Source of the DNA: Haloferacaceae archaeon B1-Br10_E2g22
GTDB lineage: Archaea; Halobacteriota; Halobacteria; Halobacteriales; Haloferacaceae
Length of the DNA stretch: 59,393 nucleotides
Assembly: GCA_001563795.1 (NCBI GenBank)
Contig: LKML01000004.1
Span: forward strand, 1 to 59,393
Direction: 5' to 3'
Made by a program: the position numbers and the translations under genes
Shown here: one piece after another, positions 35,557 to 44,320 of the stretch
Layout of the letters: every line of letters begins with the position of its first letter
Position numbering within the stretch: the first letter of the stretch is position 1
The notes under the pieces: model-generated
Databases searched by the model: none
What the model was told of the DNA's origin: nothing
What the model saw: the letters and a program-made list of their open reading frames with translations, nothing else

Positions 35557-35898
35557 TTACTCATCGAGGTGCCGTGCCAAGACGATCGCACCGAACAAAA
35601 ACAGGGCCGCCCCAATCGGGCCGTCGAATCCGAACGTCAACGCAAACTCGATGCTGACGAGTGCGCTGCCGAGTATCATGCTAACTGCGCCGCCGAGCAC
35701 CCACCGTGTGACTGGCTGAATCCGTTCGACAGTGAGTATGACAAACGCAATCGTCCCGCCGACGACCAGCACAGAAACAAGCAGATGGCCATCACCGAGG
35801 CCGCTAATAAGCAGCACACAGCCGACCGCGATCAACCCCGTCGCAATAAGCAACGGGATGTCATCGGGATCAACAGCAAACAGTTCCTCGGCGCTCAT
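35557..35898 (-). CDS. Small membrane protein after CPBP protease
   Basis: 113 residues from the ATG at 35898 (MSAEELFAVDPDDIP); the frame stays open to 35964. Four hydrophobic helices with a LISGLGDGHLL loop are seen. No family is recognised. It lies 98 nt after the CPBP protease gene, on the same strand. Confidence 0.6.
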   Translation of the reverse strand: MSAEELFAVDPDDIPLLIATGLIAVGCVLLISGLGDGHLLVSVLVVGGTIAFVILTVERIQPVTRWVLGGAVSMILGSALVSIEFALTFGFDGPIGAALFLFGAIVLARHLDE

Positions 35899-35996
35899 AG
35901 CTCCAACAATGCAGGCTGTCGTCTTGAATCCGCGGATCAAATTGCCACCTGTAACCGACTTCACTCTTCTCGGCTCGTATACCTCCTTGAGTCTGC

Positions 35997-36893
35997 TCAG
36001 CCGCGTTCGTGGACGACGAACTCGAGGGCGTTGATGACGTAGTGGGCAACAATCACGACGACCAGGCTCTCAGACCAGACGAACACGCCGGCCAGTCCCA
36101 CCCCAAGCAGGCCAGTTACGACCATTCCAGTCCGTCCCTGGGCGCTGTGGCCGAGTCCGAACGTAACCGACGAGACGATGACCAACAGCCACACCGGTAG
36201 GTCGAAGCCAACACTGAGTGCGCCGATCATCGCACCGCGAAACAACAGCTCTTCGAAAACAGCGATCACCGGCAGGACGACCAACAGCAAGACAGCCCAG
36301 CCGCCCGGCGTCTCAGCAGCAAGTGCCTCTCTGAGTGCAGTCGGAGGCTCGGTTCCCAGCCGTCCGAGCCCACGAACAGAAAGTTCGCTGAGCCCATACA
36401 AGGCGACACCGACAGCAAGCCCACTGGCCACTGCCGTCGCCGAGAGTGCCTCGAGAGCCAGCCCAAAGGCGGCTGCCGGAACGCCCGTCTGCCAGGCGAT
36501 CACAGCAAGCAGGAGGCCAAAGAGACCCTGGGTGAACACAACGTTGGCCCACAGCGAGCGCGTCGTCAGCGATAGCTCCGGTTGGTCTGTGCGAGTAGAA
36601 CCACCAGCCGACGGTCGGGTTGTCGGTGGCTGTGTGTGCGATGGCTGTTCGGTCGCCGAATCGCCCATCTCTGGTGGCACTGGGTCATCCAGACCAACTG
36701 GTGTCTCTTGTGTCTCTGCGGCGGGCAAATAGTTCGAATCAGCAGTCCTCGAAACCGGCTGGGAGTCGGCTGTGCCGCTTTGTGATGCCGAACCGACTGC
36801 CTCCTGTAGAACCTGCGTCGAGATATGCGTTAATACAAGGAGGATACCGACCAGCGCTGAGACTGTGATCAAAAACAGATCCCACGAAGCCAT
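35997..36893 (-). CDS. CPBP family intramembrane metalloprotease
   Basis: 298 residues. One N-terminal helix is followed by an acidic Pro/Thr-rich loop (about 35-90) and then about seven helices. The Abi/CAAX motifs are EELLFRGAMIGAL (motif 1, EExxxR) and VTFGLGHSAQG with its His (motif 2). These proteases act in the membrane on prenylated or peptide substrates, or in peptide immunity. The gene follows lonB after 15 nt, so two membrane proteases share an operon. Confidence 0.88.
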   Translation of the reverse strand: MASWDLFLITVSALVGILLVLTHISTQVLQEAVGSASQSGTADSQPVSRTADSNYLPAAETQETPVGLDDPVPPEMGDSATEQPSHTQPPTTRPSAGGSTRTDQPELSLTTRSLWANVVFTQGLFGLLLAVIAWQTGVPAAAFGLALEALSATAVASGLAVGVALYGLSELSVRGLGRLGTEPPTALREALAAETPGGWAVLLLVVLPVIAVFEELLFRGAMIGALSVGFDLPVWLLVIVSSVTFGLGHSAQGRTGMVVTGLLGVGLAGVFVWSESLVVVIVAHYVINALEFVVHERG

Positions 36894-36908
36894 ACAGACA
36901 CCGATGGG

Positions 36909-39173
36909 TTACTGTGGACTTGGACTCGACGGGCCGGCGACGCTACCGTCTTGTAGTGCCGAGCCGGTGATGGATTTCAGGCGAGCCACAAGCGAGTCCT
37001 TCTCGCCTTCGCCCTCGAGGGCGACATCCAAGACCTCCGAAATGTGGCTGACTGGGATGATCTCGATCATCTCTTTGTACTCGTCTTCGATCATCACGTC
37101 CTGTTCGTTGGCTTTCGGGATAATCACGCGCTTGCAGCCGGCTTTGGCGGCGGCCTCGATTTTGTGAGTCACCCCACCGACCGGCAGCACGTCGCCGCGA
37201 ACCGAAAGCGAGCCAGTCATCGCCAGATTCTGGCTGACACCGACGTCCTCGAGCGCGGAGATGACGGCAGTGGCGACCGTAATCGAGGCCGAATCGCCGT
37301 CGACGCCCGACTGGCCGGCCTGGACGAACTGGATGTGAACGTCCTTTTCTGAGAGGTTCTGATCGGAGAACTTCTTGATAATCGCCGAAACGTTCTGTAC
37401 CGACTCTTCGGCCATCTCTTTGAGTTGGCCGGTCGCAATCACCTGACCGCCGCCCTGCGAGGGCGTTACTTCGGCCATCACGGGTAGCATGATACCGGAG
37501 TCTTCGCCCATCACTGCAAGGCCGTTGACACGGCCGACCTGGAAGCCGTCCGAGACCTGCAGTTCGTAGTCCTTGCGGCGTTCGATGAACTCATCAGCTA
37601 ACTGCTGTTCGATCGACCGGGAGCGTTCTTTCGCCTGCAAGACGTGATCGCGTGTCGTATACTCGGCGTCCTCGCCACGGGCAATGTCGCCCGCAACGCG
37701 AACCAGTCCACCGAGGTTCCGGAAGTGCAACGTTAGATGGCCTTTCCGGCCGGCCCGGCGGCGGGCCTCGAGGATAACTTCCTCGATTGCATCCGCATCG
37801 AACGGTGGGAGCCGACCGTCGTTGGCGACCTCTTGGGCGACGAACCGAACGTATTTCCGGCGCGTCTCGGGAGTGTCCTCGATTGTATCTTCCATGTACA
37901 CCTCATAGCCGTAGCCTTTGATCCGCGAGCGGAGCGCAGGATGCATGTTCTCCATCGCATCGAGGTTCCCTGCGGCGATCATGATGAAATCAGTCGGGAC
38001 GGGCTCGGTTTGGACCATCGCACCCGAAGAGCGCTCGGACTGACCAGTAATCGAGAACTCGCCTTCCTGAATTGCAGTCATCAGGTGCTGTTGTGAGCGA
38101 ATATCGAGCGTGTTGATTTCGTCGATGAACAACACACCTTTGTTGGCTTTGTGAATCGCACCGGGTTCGACGCGGTCGTGGCTCGGAGTCTCCATGCCAC
38201 CCGACTGGAACGGATCGTGCCGCACGTCACCGAGTAGTGCGCCTGCGTGGCCACCGGTGGCATCACGGAACGGCGCAGTGGTGGTATCGGCGTTGTTGAC
38301 CAACAGATTGGGCACCATCGCATCGCTGCCTCGAGAGGCGTATTTGAACGCGAGATAGATAATACCCGCCGCGAGAATGCCAAGCAGGATCTGGCCGGCA
38401 ATAATCAGCGCATACCCCAAGACGACGGCGATGATGATCCACATCAAAAACGTCCGCATCTGGTTGCGCTTGCGAGCTTCTTCTTTGTGGGCATCGACGA
38501 TCTGTTCGCCCTTGCCGGCTGGGACGGTTCGAACCTTTGGCTTGTTGCCGTCGTCAGGGTTGTGGTAGACTAAGACGTCCTGAAGTTCCTCTTTCGGGAG
38601 AAGTTCGGTCATTGCCTTGGCCAGCATCGATTTGCCAGTTCCGGGCGAGCCGATCATCATCACGTGCCGTCGTTGTTTGGCCGCTTTGATGATCACATCG
38701 CGAGCGTGTTCCTGGCCAATGACCTGATCGACCAGCCGCTCGGGGATTTTCAGTTCCTCGCTGCTATCGATCAACAGCCCGCCCAACAGGTCGTCGTCAT
38801 CGACATCGTCGGCGATGGGTGCATCAACCTCGACCTCACTGCCAAGTTCTTCGATCGATGGCGGCTCCTCGTCAGTTGAGTCGGCCGGCTCGTTGCCTCG
38901 AGACCGCGAGCCGGTTTCGACTTCGGCTGGCTCGAAAGGGTCGTCGGTCAACGCAGGTTCGTCCGATGTCGAGTGGTCTGCGGCCGCTGTTGGCTGGTCG
39001 TCGCTCGGTTGCTCGTCGGCTGCTGGCGGTCGCTGGTCGGCAGCCGACTCTCCGTTTGTCGCCGGGGTTTCGACAGTCGCCTGCCCGTTTTCGGGCGACT
39101 CTGAGTCGTCGGTTGGCTCGTCGTTACCCCCGGAATCAGGGGGGCCGTCGTCAGTGTCCGTAGGGTTGCTCAT
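36909..39173 (-). CDS. lonB: Archaeal membrane Lon protease (LonB)
   Basis: 754 residues. An N-terminal extension (1-125) is low-complexity and rich in Asp, Glu, Ser and Pro. The AAA+ domain has Walker A GSPGTGKS and Walker B GVLFIDEIN. Two membrane helices (about 240-280; ALIIAGQILLGILAAGIIYL) are inserted between these motifs, as in LonB. The protease domain has catalytic Ser628 in DGDSAS and Lys671 in VTHKIEAA, 43 residues apart as in other Lon proteases. It degrades unfolded and regulatory proteins at the inner membrane face. In Haloferax volcanii LonB is essential and controls carotenoid and lipid content. Confidence 0.96.
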   Translation of the reverse strand: MSNPTDTDDGPPDSGGNDEPTDDSESPENGQATVETPATNGESAADQRPPAADEQPSDDQPTAAADHSTSDEPALTDDPFEPAEVETGSRSRGNEPADSTDEEPPSIEELGSEVEVDAPIADDVDDDDLLGGLLIDSSEELKIPERLVDQVIGQEHARDVIIKAAKQRRHVMMIGSPGTGKSMLAKAMTELLPKEELQDVLVYHNPDDGNKPKVRTVPAGKGEQIVDAHKEEARKRNQMRTFLMWIIIAVVLGYALIIAGQILLGILAAGIIYLAFKYASRGSDAMVPNLLVNNADTTTAPFRDATGGHAGALLGDVRHDPFQSGGMETPSHDRVEPGAIHKANKGVLFIDEINTLDIRSQQHLMTAIQEGEFSITGQSERSSGAMVQTEPVPTDFIMIAAGNLDAMENMHPALRSRIKGYGYEVYMEDTIEDTPETRRKYVRFVAQEVANDGRLPPFDADAIEEVILEARRRAGRKGHLTLHFRNLGGLVRVAGDIARGEDAEYTTRDHVLQAKERSRSIEQQLADEFIERRKDYELQVSDGFQVGRVNGLAVMGEDSGIMLPVMAEVTPSQGGGQVIATGQLKEMAEESVQNVSAIIKKFSDQNLSEKDVHIQFVQAGQSGVDGDSASITVATAVISALEDVGVSQNLAMTGSLSVRGDVLPVGGVTHKIEAAAKAGCKRVIIPKANEQDVMIEDEYKEMIEIIPVSHISEVLDVALEGEGEKDSLVARLKSITGSALQDGSVAGPSSPSPQ

Positions 39174-39310
39174 AGAACGTTTTCGCTGTCAGAAAAGACG
39201 AACTGGCGATTGATATACTTTCTCCCATTCACCAACACTGCCACTACACCATAAACACGCCCGAACAGCCGTCTACGGGCTGTTTCGCTGATCCGCAGCG
39301 ACTCGCCGAC

Positions 39311-39320
39311 TTTATAAATC
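39311..39320 (+). promoter_or_regulatory. TATA box of the nadM operon
   Basis: tttataaatc lies about 26 nt before the nadM ATG at 39341, so the mRNA is probably leaderless. It is the clearest TATA element in the window. Confidence 0.7.
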
Positions 39321-39340
39321 GAGCCGTGGTACGAGCCAGT

Positions 39341-39865
39341 ATGCGAGGGTTCTACATTGGCCGGTTCCAGCCCTATCACGACGGCCATCACCATATGGTC
39401 GAAGAAATCGCCGACCAAGTCGACGAACTCGTTCTCGGCATTGGCAGCGCCGGGGACTCTCACAGCCGACGGAACCCCTTTACGGCCGGCGAGCGGGTGA
39501 TGATGGTGACCAAATCGGTCGCCGAGTTCGATATTCCAACCTACGTCGTCCCCATCGAAGACCTCGAGCGTAACTCCGTGTGGGTCAGCCACGTCCAAAG
39601 CATGTCGCCAGCGTTCGATGTCGCCTTCTCGAACAACCCACTGGTGATTCGGCTGTTCGAGGAAGCCGGCGTCGAGGTTCGACAGTCGCCGATGTTTCAT
39701 CGCGAAGTCCTCGAGGGTACCGAACTCCGCGAGCGAATGATTGCCGGCGACGACTGGCAGTCGCTCGTTCCGGGGCCCGCAGCCGAAGTAATCAACGAAT
39801 GCGGCGGCGTCGAGCGAATCCGTGAGGTCACCAGTTCGGACGGCTCGAGCCAGATCAGCGAATGA
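39341..39865 (+). CDS. nadM: Nicotinamide-nucleotide adenylyltransferase
   Basis: 174 residues from the ATG at 39341 (MRGFYIGRFQPYHDGHHHM). The start is fixed by the TATA box 26 nt upstream; a GTG-type start at 39326 is rejected. GRFQPYHDGHHHMV and LVLGIGSAGDSHSRRNPFTAGERVMM are the nucleotidyltransferase signatures. It joins NMN (or NaMN) and ATP to form NAD. The last 4 bases (ATGA) overlap the next gene. Confidence 0.95.
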   Translation: MRGFYIGRFQPYHDGHHHMVEEIADQVDELVLGIGSAGDSHSRRNPFTAGERVMMVTKSVAEFDIPTYVVPIEDLERNSVWVSHVQSMSPAFDVAFSNNPLVIRLFEEAGVEVRQSPMFHREVLEGTELRERMIAGDDWQSLVPGPAAEVINECGGVERIREVTSSDGSSQISE

Positions 39866-40638
39866 TTACGCTTGCATCGGATTTCGGCTCGCCGTACCCG
39901 GCGGCGATGAAAGGTGTAATGCTCTCTGAGACGGACGCCCAACTGCACGATATTGCGCATGATCTGCCCCGACAGAACATCCGTGCGGCCGCCTTCTGGC
40001 TTCGTGAGACGATCCCGTATTTCCCGCCAGCAGTCCATCTCGCGGTCGTCGATCCCGGTGTCGGTACGGATCGCCGCGCCCTCGTCGTCCGTGTCGGCGA
40101 ACACGCGGTCGTCGCCCCCGACAACGGCCTGGCTCGGCCGGTAGTTCGGCGGCTCGCCGACCAGCAGTCGAAGCCGACTGTTTCGGCCTTCGAGATCACC
40201 AGCGCAACCCCCGAGTCTGCGACGTTCCACGGCCGGGACGTGTTCGCGCCTGCTGCCGCAGCGGTTCACCAACAGGACCACAGTCGGCTGGCTGACCTCG
40301 AGATACTCGAACCGATTGCCCTCGAAGGCTGTGTCGATCTCACGTTTCCCGACCCAACAGTTGACGGTGAGACGATCCACGGCGAGGTGATAGTCGTCGA
40401 CGGGTTTGGCAACGTGATTACGAACGTTCCGGGAGAACATATCGCCGGGGCCGAATGGGCCACTCTCGAGGGGCGTTCGACACCGGTCGTCGAGACGTTT
40501 GCGGCGGTCAAATCCGGCGAGCGACTGCTGACAGTCGGCAGCCACGGCTACGTTGAATGTGATGTCAATCGGGGCCGCGGCGATGACGCCTTCGGGCTGT
40601 CGGCCGGCGAGAGGTTCGAACTCGTCGTCGAACGCTAA
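39862..40638 (+). CDS. SAM hydrolase (adenosine-forming), DUF62 family
   Basis: 258 residues, full length. The N-terminal domain starts ITLASDFGSPYPAAMKGVML. The catalytic segments include HLAVVDPGVGTDRRALVV and APDNGLARPV. The C-terminal barrel has VDGFGNVITNVPGEH. These enzymes hydrolyse S-adenosylmethionine to adenosine and methionine using water activated by an Asp-Arg-His set. The ATG overlaps the nadM stop (ATGA), so the two are translated together. This suggests a shared role in adenylate-cofactor turnover. Confidence 0.92.
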   Translation: MITLASDFGSPYPAAMKGVMLSETDAQLHDIAHDLPRQNIRAAAFWLRETIPYFPPAVHLAVVDPGVGTDRRALVVRVGEHAVVAPDNGLARPVVRRLADQQSKPTVSAFEITSATPESATFHGRDVFAPAAAAVHQQDHSRLADLEILEPIALEGCVDLTFPDPTVDGETIHGEVIVVDGFGNVITNVPGEHIAGAEWATLEGRSTPVVETFAAVKSGERLLTVGSHGYVECDVNRGRGDDAFGLSAGERFELVVER

Positions 40639-40689
40639 GCAACGCACCGCCAGCGGCACGTTCTTTCGGCTGGCGACCCAACAGCGAAC

Positions 40690-41850
40690 ATGCACGTTGT
40701 TGTCCTCGGCGCTGGCTACGCTGGCGTGACGCTCACACAAAAACTCGAGTCTGTGCTGCCCGAGTCGGTCGAACTCACACTCATCGATGCATCCGAGACG
40801 CATCTTGTCCAACACGAACTACACCGAGCAATTAGACGGCCGTCGATCACCGACGCGATTGAGATCCCACTTTCCTCACTGTTCGACCGCGCTACTATTG
40901 TCACCGACCGGATCACCGAGATCGACACCGAAACAAACCAGGTGTCCCTCGAGTCCGGCGACACACTGGAGTATGCGTACGCCGCGGTCTGTCTGGGTGC
41001 TGAGACCGCCTACTACGGATTGGCAGGTCTCAAAGAGTACGGACGGCCACTGAAATCGGTCAGCGATGCCGAAGCCATCCGAACGGAGGCGTTGGCCGCC
41101 ATCGATTCGGGCAACCCGGCCCGGTTTGTCGTTGGTGGTGCAGGGCTCTCGGGTGTGCAGGTCGCCGGCGAACTCGCAACGCTCGCGGCTGAAAAAGACG
41201 CCACAGACCGTCTTGACATTGTCATTGTAGAGCAACTCGAGTCCGTCGCCCCGGCGTTTCCCGAGGCGTTTCAGACGGCTCTCGAAAGCGAACTCACCGA
41301 GCGTGGAATCGAAATTCGAACCGAGACAACCATCAGACGCGCCACCGAATCAACAATCGAAACCACTCACGACCCAACCGACGAAGAACACACGACTGAT
41401 TACGAACTGTTCGTCTGGACCGGCGGCATCGGTGGCTCGCCGCCCATGGCTGGAGACCGCCCGGCAGTCCAAAGCGACCTTCGATTAACTGACTCGACGT
41501 TTGGACTAGGTGATGCGGTTCGCATCGTCGACGCAGACGGCCAAGCCGTTCCAGCCAGTGCCTCGGCCGCGATTCGGTCGGCACGCGTCGCTGCCAACAA
41601 CATCCGTTCGCTTCTCGAGTGGAATCTCGAGGGACGCAAGGGGTTCGAACCGCGCCTCGAGCAGTTCAGATTCGACGTGCCGGGCTGGATCGTCTCGGTC
41701 GGCGACGGCGCAGTCGCACAGGTTGGCCCGAAAGTCCTCACCGGGCCGGCGGCCAAAACGCTCAAAGCCAGCGTTGGGGCCGGCTATCTGAGTTCAGTGC
41801 GGGCAATTGGGCAGGCCACCGAGCTAGTGAGCGAAGAACTGCAAATTTGA
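40690..41850 (+). CDS. NAD(P)/FAD-dependent oxidoreductase (type II NADH dehydrogenase-like)
   Basis: 386 residues. The N-terminal FAD site is VVVLGAGYAGVTLTQKL, the second Rossmann motif is FVVGGAGLSGVQVAGEL, and the C-terminal FAD contact is FGLGDAVRI. The length, the absence of a redox CxxxxC and the order of motifs fit NDH-2 enzymes, which pass electrons from NADH to quinone at the membrane without pumping protons. A related sulfide:quinone or rubredoxin-type reductase cannot be excluded. It follows the SAM hydrolase gene by 51 nt on the same strand. Confidence 0.88.
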   Translation: MHVVVLGAGYAGVTLTQKLESVLPESVELTLIDASETHLVQHELHRAIRRPSITDAIEIPLSSLFDRATIVTDRITEIDTETNQVSLESGDTLEYAYAAVCLGAETAYYGLAGLKEYGRPLKSVSDAEAIRTEALAAIDSGNPARFVVGGAGLSGVQVAGELATLAAEKDATDRLDIVIVEQLESVAPAFPEAFQTALESELTERGIEIRTETTIRRATESTIETTHDPTDEEHTTDYELFVWTGGIGGSPPMAGDRPAVQSDLRLTDSTFGLGDAVRIVDADGQAVPASASAAIRSARVAANNIRSLLEWNLEGRKGFEPRLEQFRFDVPGWIVSVGDGAVAQVGPKVLTGPAAKTLKASVGAGYLSSVRAIGQATELVSEELQI

Positions 41851-41909
41851 ACAGACTCTCTCCTAATGCTGACCGATAATTTCATTATGATCCGTTACGG
41901 TGTTAGAGT

Positions 41910-42170
41910 ATGAAGACACAGCGGACAAAACCACACGAATACAGAGTACTGAGGGAGATGAACAACAAAAATGCAATAAACGTGATCGCACCGTCCGCAA
42001 ATCGTGTCTATCAGATCGTTGAGTACGAGGACGACCAAATTCGCGATGAACTCGCAACGCTTGATCCAGGCAAGTTGGTCACACTCGAGTTAGACCGCAT
42101 CGGCAAGCGGTCGAACGTCTGGCGGGCCAACTGGCCCGAGGGCGTCAAGTCGTTGGTTTCGACCAGCTAA
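41910..42170 (+). CDS. Small conserved haloarchaeal protein
   Basis: 86 residues from the ATG at 41910. A TATA-like taatttcatta about 28 nt upstream favours this start; an ATG at 41958 is the alternative. The core (INVIAPSANRVYQIVEYEDD, DELATLDPGKLVTLELDRIG, SNVWRAN) looks beta-rich. No membrane segment is seen and no family is recognised. Confidence 0.6.
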   Translation: MKTQRTKPHEYRVLREMNNKNAINVIAPSANRVYQIVEYEDDQIRDELATLDPGKLVTLELDRIGKRSNVWRANWPEGVKSLVSTS

Positions 42171-42295
42171 CGGGCTGTGTGGTTGTGACTAGAGTGCCGC
42201 TGTGTGGGCTGTTGTTCGATCCTGCTGTCGGCTCGTGTTCGTCTGTGTGACTGTCGGCGAGAAGCCTTAGGTACTGGTTCGTGGTAGCACCGCCC

Positions 42296-42859
42296 ATGAC
42301 ACTCGAGACTGCTACCGAAAAGATGCTCCGCAAAACGGTACGTGCCGACGACAGCCTTCCTGCGCGTTCCCGCAGGATTCACGCCGTTGTCGCTGGAGTA
42401 CGTGGACTGCAGGCTGGGTTTGTGGCGACACTGATTATGACCGCCTTCCGGCTGCCGATTATGCGTTCGCTCCCACCGTCGGCAAACTTCTGGTCGGCGT
42501 ACGTTGGTAGCAGCGAGCCCGAAGCGTACCCTGTCGTTGGCCTGCTGTTGCATCTGCTGTATGGGACGCTCGGTGGGGCTGTCTTCGGTACCATCTTTGG
42601 ACTACTGTCTGCCGAACGATCCATCGAGCCCGAACAGCGCGGGATCGCCTGGGGTGCAGTCTTTGGGATGGCCTCCTCGGCCTTCGGCAACCAGATCATG
42701 CTTGACGGGCTGCTTGATATCCAACTCGAGGCAGACGAACTCACACTGTTTCACGCAGGACATCTCGTCTATGGCATCGCACTCGGAGCATGGGTTGGCT
42801 CTCGAACGGAGGGTGTCGAAAACCCAGAGACCGAGTACGACTACGACGCCTCGAGTTGA
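42296..42859 (+). CDS. Membrane protein (DUF6789/DUF1440-like)
   Basis: 187 residues from the ATG at 42296. Four hydrophobic helices are seen: GLQAGFVATLIMTAFRLPIM, VVGLLLHLLYGTLGGAVFG, the segment near GIAWGAVFGMASSAFG, and a C-terminal HAGHLVYGIALGAWVGSR. The pattern resembles a widespread archaeal membrane family of unknown function. It lies 56 nt upstream of the XPB helicase gene on the same strand and may be in its transcript. Confidence 0.75.
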   Translation: MTLETATEKMLRKTVRADDSLPARSRRIHAVVAGVRGLQAGFVATLIMTAFRLPIMRSLPPSANFWSAYVGSSEPEAYPVVGLLLHLLYGTLGGAVFGTIFGLLSAERSIEPEQRGIAWGAVFGMASSAFGNQIMLDGLLDIQLEADELTLFHAGHLVYGIALGAWVGSRTEGVENPETEYDYDASS

Positions 42860-42915
42860 GTCTCACCCACCGTGGAGCCGGTGTACATTTATCGCCCGCC
42901 GACCGACTCACCGCT

Positions 42916-44268
42916 GTGACACTCCGGCTTGCGTTCGAAGATGGCACACTCGGCATCGAAAGCGACCGCCAGAGCGACCCACCACTCGAGGGGCTGCCGA
43001 GCGTCGAATACGACCCACGAACCGACAGCGCACGCGCGCCTGCCCATCGGTATGCAGCCATCCGCGATGTGCTCCGGACGCTCGATGCCGACGTTGATGA
43101 TCAGATCGCCCCAACCGACTCACTCACACTGACGACGAGCTACGAACTACGAACGTACCAGCAGGAGGCGCTTTCGGCATGGCACGAGCACAACCGCCGT
43201 GGCGTCCTCGAGCTACCGACTGGGGCGGGCAAGACCGTCATCGCACTGGCGGCGATCGCGGTGCTTGAAGCGCCCACGCTCGTTGTCGTCCCGACGATTG
43301 ATTTACTCGAGCAGTGGCAGGCCGAACTCGAATGTGAATTCGACGTCCCGATTGGCCGACTCGGCGGTGGCCAACAGCGCATTGAAGCGCTGACGGTCGC
43401 AACCTATGATTCGGCGTATCTGCGCGCTGACGACCTCGGCGACCGGTTCAGCTTTGTCGTCTTCGATGAAGTCCACCACCTCGGCGCAGAGGGCTATCAG
43501 GACATCGCCCGCATGCTGGCCGCACCGGATCGCCTCGGACTGACAGCCACCTTCGAGCGACCCGACCGAGCCCACGAGACGATCGCCGAGCTTGTCGGCC
43601 CGCGAGTCTACGAGATCGCAGTCGATGACCTCGCTGGCGACCATCTGGCCCCGTATGAAATCCGGCGAATCGAGGTCGAACTCACGCCCGCCGAGCGCGC
43701 CGAATACGACGAGGCCCAAGGGACGTTCCTCGAGTACGTCCGACAGGCTAACATCACGTTTTCGAGCGGCAGCGACTATCTACAGCTAGTCAAACGCTCG
43801 GGCAACGATCCCAGAGCACGGGAGGCGCTGTTGGCCAAACAGCGGGCCCGCGAGCTCATGATGAATGCCGAAAACAAACACCACCAACTCGGCCGGATTC
43901 TCGAGCGGCACCGCCATGATCGGATTATCGTCTTTACGGCCCACACAGATCTGGTCTATCGCCTTTCGGAGCGCTTTCTGCTGCCGGCGATCACCAGCGA
44001 GACGGCCACAGCCGAACGCCGTGAAATCCTCGAGCGGTTCCGAGACGGAACCTACAGCCGGATCGTTGCCGCGAACGTTCTCGATGAGGGCGTAGACGTT
44101 CCCGACGCCAACGTGGGGGTAGTGCTCTCCGGTAGCGGATCCGAACGTGAGTTCACCCAGCGTCTGGGCCGGATTCTCCGACCTAAAGACGACGGCGGTC
44201 GCGCGGTGCTGTACGAACTCGTCAGTGCCGAAACTGCCGAAGAACGCATCGCCGAACGTCGTCGGTAG
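42916..44268 (+). CDS. XPB/Rad25-type DNA helicase
   Basis: 450 residues from a GTG at 42916 (giving MTLRLAFEDGTLGIES). The frame stays open upstream to 42790, but that part overlaps the previous gene. An N-terminal damage-recognition-like domain precedes the helicase core. Motif I is ELPTGAGKTV (about 99-108), motif II DEVHH (about 184-188), motif III GLTATFERPD, and motif VI QRLGRILRPKD (about 413-423). This is the short archaeal XPB form. The next gene, 52 nt downstream, encodes its Bax1-like nuclease partner, which indicates a nucleotide-excision or repair complex. Confidence 0.93.
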   Translation: MTLRLAFEDGTLGIESDRQSDPPLEGLPSVEYDPRTDSARAPAHRYAAIRDVLRTLDADVDDQIAPTDSLTLTTSYELRTYQQEALSAWHEHNRRGVLELPTGAGKTVIALAAIAVLEAPTLVVVPTIDLLEQWQAELECEFDVPIGRLGGGQQRIEALTVATYDSAYLRADDLGDRFSFVVFDEVHHLGAEGYQDIARMLAAPDRLGLTATFERPDRAHETIAELVGPRVYEIAVDDLAGDHLAPYEIRRIEVELTPAERAEYDEAQGTFLEYVRQANITFSSGSDYLQLVKRSGNDPRAREALLAKQRARELMMNAENKHHQLGRILERHRHDRIIVFTAHTDLVYRLSERFLLPAITSETATAERREILERFRDGTYSRIVAANVLDEGVDVPDANVGVVLSGSGSEREFTQRLGRILRPKDDGGRAVLYELVSAETAEERIAERRR

Positions 44269-44320
44269 CGGAACCGCGCTGTCGGGGTGTTTTTAGCCAC
44301 GTGGTCGCCTACACCAAGCC

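Noticed and set aside
39697-40815. 372-residue frame on the minus strand
   Set aside because: It is antisense to nadM, the SAM hydrolase gene and the start of the oxidoreductase gene, all well supported.
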